NCBI GenBank assembly: GCA_013359235.1
Contig: JABWCE010000014.1
Span: 1 to 64,000, forward strand
Source: Bacteroidota bacterium
Lineage (GTDB): Bacteria; Bacteroidota; Bacteroidia; NS11-12g; UBA9320
Reading direction: 5' to 3'
Length of the DNA: 64,000 nt
The notes beneath the pieces are model-generated. The model was not told the DNA's origin. It made no database searches and was given only the letters and a program-made list of their open reading frames with translations. Both the position numbers and the translations under genes were made by a program. This document shows, one piece after another, positions 61,201 through 64,000 of the stretch. Numbering within the stretch: position 1 is the stretch's first letter; each line of letters starts with the position of its first letter.

Positions 61201-64000
61201 TATTGCCTTCGGCATGTATAAACATTTTAAGGTTTTTGTAATTTCTGATGTCGTAATTCAAAGTTTTGTATGCTGCTCTTGAATCTCCTTTTTTTAGTCG
61301 GCAAGCTCTTAAAGACAGTGATTGCTCGTTCATCTGAACTGTGTTTTGCTGTGTAGGGTCATTTTCTCTTACAATTCCCGGCGGAACTACATAAGGAAAT
61401 GGTACACGTTGGCTGTTTTTTTCAATACTTACAGCAGATACTGTAAATTCGGTAGCATCATTGGGGTCGAGATTTGGACCTACATCGGGCGGAAAATTCA
61501 AATTTTTTAGATATCGTCTCCATTCTGCTCTTACAAGCTGAAATTGTCCAAACCTAAGCACAACGCTATCTTCAAAACCTTTTACAAACATTCTCATAAA
61601 CCTTATAGATTTAAAGTCTTGAATGTCGCCTACTTTGGTTGTAAATTGTCTGATTGGCACTTTGAACTGATACCAGGTAACTGTAGATGGCAAACCGCTT
61701 CCGTCAATATAATTAGGTGTTGTGCGGATTGAATCTGTTACAAAATTAGAGCCTACTTTGAATGATTCGGGCGAGATATCAATTTTGTATTGAAAATACT
61801 CTTCGTTAAAATTCATTGATTGATCTCTGTTCAAGTCTTCGTCATCCGGCAACATTGTTGCTGCGGTTGGCGAGCCATTTGATAGCGTTGCAAGATTTGA
61901 ATTTCCTTCAAGTCCGTTGTAAAATTCATATCTTCCCAAAATGCTTTTTTTAGGTGCATCGTAAGATGGGTCGAAATAATGAAAATAATCGTCATTACTA
62001 GGATCGTTGTAAGCATTTTTATAAATATTTGTACTATTTCCAAACTTATTTTTCAATTCTTCAAGATATGTATTGAAAAACATTCGTTCTTCATCATTGT
62101 TTAATCCGTCTAAACCTTTATCCTGATTGGGTCTTGTTGAAGCATCATTGTCAAAAGCCTGAATTTGCGGAGCTACTTGTGGTACAAGCCCATAGCGAGT
62201 ACTATCAATTCCTAATCGGCTGCCGTCTGATGGTAATCCATTTTCTACAGCCCTGCGGTTGTCGGCATTCAAATCTTCAGATACATTTCCTATATTCAAA
62301 TAAAGTTCTCCTTTGTTGTTTGTATTTCTATCCATACAAAAAGGATCCATCATCCAAAATTCAATATAATCAATATTTGAAGCTTCAAAATCATTGTTAT
62401 CCATTCTTCTTGAAATACCTGCCCAGTTTTCTTTTGGATTTTTAAATGTGCCATCAGTATTAAAGTCGCTTAAAGATGTATTGTAGTTGTATATTCCACG
62501 TTTTTTAGGATAATAAACCAAATCTAATGTTGAAAGCAGATTTACTTGTTGTATTTGAATGTTTAGTTTAGGAAAAACTTCTTTCAACCCCCAAATTCTT
62601 ACAAAAGGGTGTGATTGGTCTGAGCCATTTATATAGTTTGGTACAATTTTGCTGCTGTTTGATGAAATAGAAAATGTTTGGTCTATAGTGTGAAATTGCA
62701 AAGAAGCACGTTTAAATCCTTTGGTAGAATCAGAAGTAGATTCAGGAAATAGTGAATTTTGCCCTTGAGGTGTTGAAGCAAATTTCCAATTTATAACATT
62801 TTTTAAATCAAAAGGAGTTTCGGCTCCTTCAAAATCATCGAGCATTGATGTTCCTCTTTCGCCAATGGTTTTTGCATTGTGTGGAAATATTTTTGCAAAT
62901 TCACCTGAAATTGTAATGTTTGATTTTTCTTTTGTTTCAATAAATGGCAGCCTGTCAACCAATTTGGTGAGAAAACGCGATTCTTTATTCCAAGTTCCAT
63001 CTAATCCTACAATTGTATTCAAAATTGGTTCTTGTCCAATATCAACCTTTGGTGTAAGCGGTCTTTCGGTCATGTGCATAATGGTACCGCCGAGCATTAA
63101 GTTTCGTGAATGTGTGAAATCAAAACGTGAACCTACTAAGGTTTTTTGCTGAAGGGTAAAAAGAGAATTGCTCTCTGACGAAACCTTTATTACTGCTCCT
63201 GAATTTATAATACCTTCGTTTATTATTCTAACTTTTCCAATATTATAATCTACTATAAAGTCAACATTTTCTACAAGGGTTGCACCGTTTGCTGTTACTT
63301 TTACCGAACCTTGCGGAATATTTATTGCATTAAGAGAAATTTCGTTGGTTGAACTTCCTTTATAACTTCCTCTCAGAAAAAATTTGTTATGTGTAACATC
63401 TTGCTCTGCCCACCATTTAGTTGAATCGTAAAGGGCATCGTATGAGTAAAAATATGCATCTTTCCCATTTGGATTTTCGAACTTGCTTCGCAAAAAAGAA
63501 CCAAAAGGTTCGCGTACCGGAAATATAATTCTTCCGTTTGTCATATTTATAGTAATTCCTTCTATCAAATCAAAAACTCCATCGGGCTTTGCTTCTTGTT
63601 GTTTGTTTATATTATCTAAGTTTAGTACTGTAATGAGTTGTTTTTCGAAAATTTTCTTTTCTGACGAACTAACCGGCAAATAGTTTAAATCTGCCGATTT
63701 ATCATCAGCATAAACTACATTTAGAGTAAAATCAAGTGCCTGAACATTGTATGTACTAAGTGAGTAAATGTTTTTCATCATCAAATCCCACAGTGGCCAA
63801 CGGGTATTGGTTATTGATGATTTTAGCATTTTAGTAACCAAGTCTTTGCCACTTCCGCTTGGACCCGGCGGGTTATCACGCGACAATTGCCCTACTTGTA
63901 TTACTTTTCCGTTGTAGGTATATTCGTAAGCTACTGAAAGTATCTCATCATTGTTCAAAGACTGGTTGAGTGAAATATAACCTAATTGGCGGTTTATTGT
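58202..64000 (-). CDS. sprA: Cell surface/T9SS outer-membrane translocon protein SprA (5'-partial)
   Basis: >1900 aa; GYISLNQSLNNDEILSVAYEYTYNGKVIQVGQ, GTSMLDDFEGAETPFDL, EVWFNELRLQDF, repetitive beta-barrel C-terminus; frame stays open past the annotated Met to the window edge. Confidence 0.93.
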   Translation of the reverse strand, partial: TINRQLGYISLNQSLNNDEILSVAYEYTYNGKVIQVGQLSRDNPPGPSGSGKDLVTKMLKSSITNTRWPLWDLMMKNIYSLSTYNVQALDFTLNVVYADDKSADLNYLPVSSSEKKIFEKQLITVLNLDNINKQQEAKPDGVFDLIEGITINMTNGRIIFPVREPFGSFLRSKFENPNGKDAYFYSYDALYDSTKWWAEQDVTHNKFFLRGSYKGSSTNEISLNAINIPQGSVKVTANGATLVENVDFIVDYNIGKVRIINEGIINSGAVIKVSSESNSLFTLQQKTLVGSRFDFTHSRNLMLGGTIMHMTERPLTPKVDIGQEPILNTIVGLDGTWNKESRFLTKLVDRLPFIETKEKSNITISGEFAKIFPHNAKTIGERGTSMLDDFEGAETPFDLKNVINWKFASTPQGQNSLFPESTSDSTKGFKRASLQFHTIDQTFSISSNSSKIVPNYINGSDQSHPFVRIWGLKEVFPKLNIQIQQVNLLSTLDLVYYPKKRGIYNYNTSLSDFNTDGTFKNPKENWAGISRRMDNNDFEASNIDYIEFWMMDPFCMDRNTNNKGELYLNIGNVSEDLNADNRRAVENGLPSDGSRLGIDSTRYGLVPQVAPQIQAFDNDASTRPNQDKGLDGLNNDEERMFFNTYLEELKNKFGNSTNIYKNAYNDPSNDDYFHYFDPSYDAPKKSILGRYEFYNGLEGNSNLATLSNGSPTAATMLPDDEDLNRDQSMNFNEEYFQYKIDISPESFKVGSNFVTDSIRTTPNYIDGSGLPSTVTWYQFKVPIRQFTTKVGDIQDFKSIRFMRMFVKGFEDSVVLRFGQFQLVRAEWRRYLKNLNFPPDVGPNLDPNDATEFTVSAVSIEKNSQRVPFPYVVPPGIVRENDPTQQNTVQMNEQSLSLRACRLKKGDSRAAYKTLNYDIRNYKNLKMFIHAEGNNLNDGDVRAFVRIGTDLERNYYQIEIPLKITQPGSGDPASIWPKENELNIALEDFQKVKLERNQYNKDITSYYENKLSNGNIISVVGQPDLSNVRSIMLGIKNPLNGKEEVCTEVWFNELRLQDFVNTGGYAANARIVANLADFAKVNLTGSYQSIGFGGVDKRLNQRNLNEIISYDIQSSFELGKFFPQRTGITIPMFIGYNENIINPKYYPLNPDVLLKTALKEAQTTEEKKKIKENAQDFTSRYSLNFMNVKKNKLGGGKSHIYDIENFNVSYSYQKIFRRNQIIQENLAETYKATIGYNFSNSPKPWEPFKRIKAKFLTPIKGFGLFFKPQSINMRLDIDRKYSELQNRNNDNFKAIVPKLFDKTFLISRTYGINYAITKNLKVDYNSTLNARVEEPFGALETSAKKDTMWRNFKAMGKPNDFNQTINATYNFPINKIKFFNWINISAKYSAGYNWQTAPPAALILGNTISNTQTTGINTQFNFSSFYNKYPLLKAANQNKPKSKPKKYDDDDETKPKPKNTSKDKKEIEISDGLRFVLRFVTLIKQFQTEINSTNGITLPGYNKSIDYLGYNHKYKTPGIGFIIGLQDPQIRYKLAKNGHLSHYPNQINRYIQLTGLEIRGSATLEPFDGFRITLNFERRYSNTTSSTFRFDTLTNSFIDQGLMEAGSFSISSNTWKTAFEKYNDKYTSAAFDQFMQNRRFIASKVQSEVLGDDIWTSKNYRDSIGIINPKTRYPIGIDSNHQDVLFYSFIAAYQGKDISKYSLDRFPMIPLPSWRINWNGLSKLEFIKKYFSNIAISHSYNSTTSIGNFNTSANYGRDSLTRTKNLQPKYQFTSISIIERFSPLIKIDMTLNNGMTFNFELKTDRSLTLTTSYQLNEIHTKEYVVGAGYRKAGMILPFKINGRKPMLKNDLDFRFDFSFKDGYTISRQINSDLQVQPTAGMKSIFIRPTINYQINDNLNFKAFYNRNVNKPKTSQSFNTALTNFGISLRYTLQ

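Noticed and set aside
59124-63683. Many small plus-strand ORFs opposite sprA
   Set aside because: Shadow ORFs over a single long, well-supported coding frame.

Overview
AT-rich Bacteroidota chromosomal window, mostly housekeeping genes on both strands. I found no tRNA, rRNA, CRISPR array or transposase. Type IX secretion (T9SS) is well represented: a partial sprA at the right edge, a PorW/SprE-like TPR protein, and cargo proteins with type A and type B sorting domains. Recognisable core genes include cysS, recJ, pheT, zapA, rny, adk, obgE, purL, purE, purK, menE, menD, menB, panC, a DAHP synthase, asd, hutI and ald. Accessory segments are a type II restriction-modification pair (13423-15698; CfrBI-like nuclease plus HEAT-repeat-fused methyltransferase) and a small islet (35167-36241) with a decayed restriction-endonuclease fragment and a possible PD-(D/E)XK protein. 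Best second looks: (1) the HEAT-fused methyltransferase with a perfect 14-bp-arm hairpin at its domain junction; (2) GTTAA repeats with 11-bp period upstream of both transcription units of a phosphate-uptake cluster, a candidate Bacteroidota PHO box; (3) an apparent frameshift splitting a T9SS type B protein at the left edge; (4) the RM-remnant islet; (5) a glutaminyl cyclase together with about 11 exported proteins predicted to start with Gln. I see no clearly new multi-gene system; the strongest candidates are moderate and need database searches or experiments.
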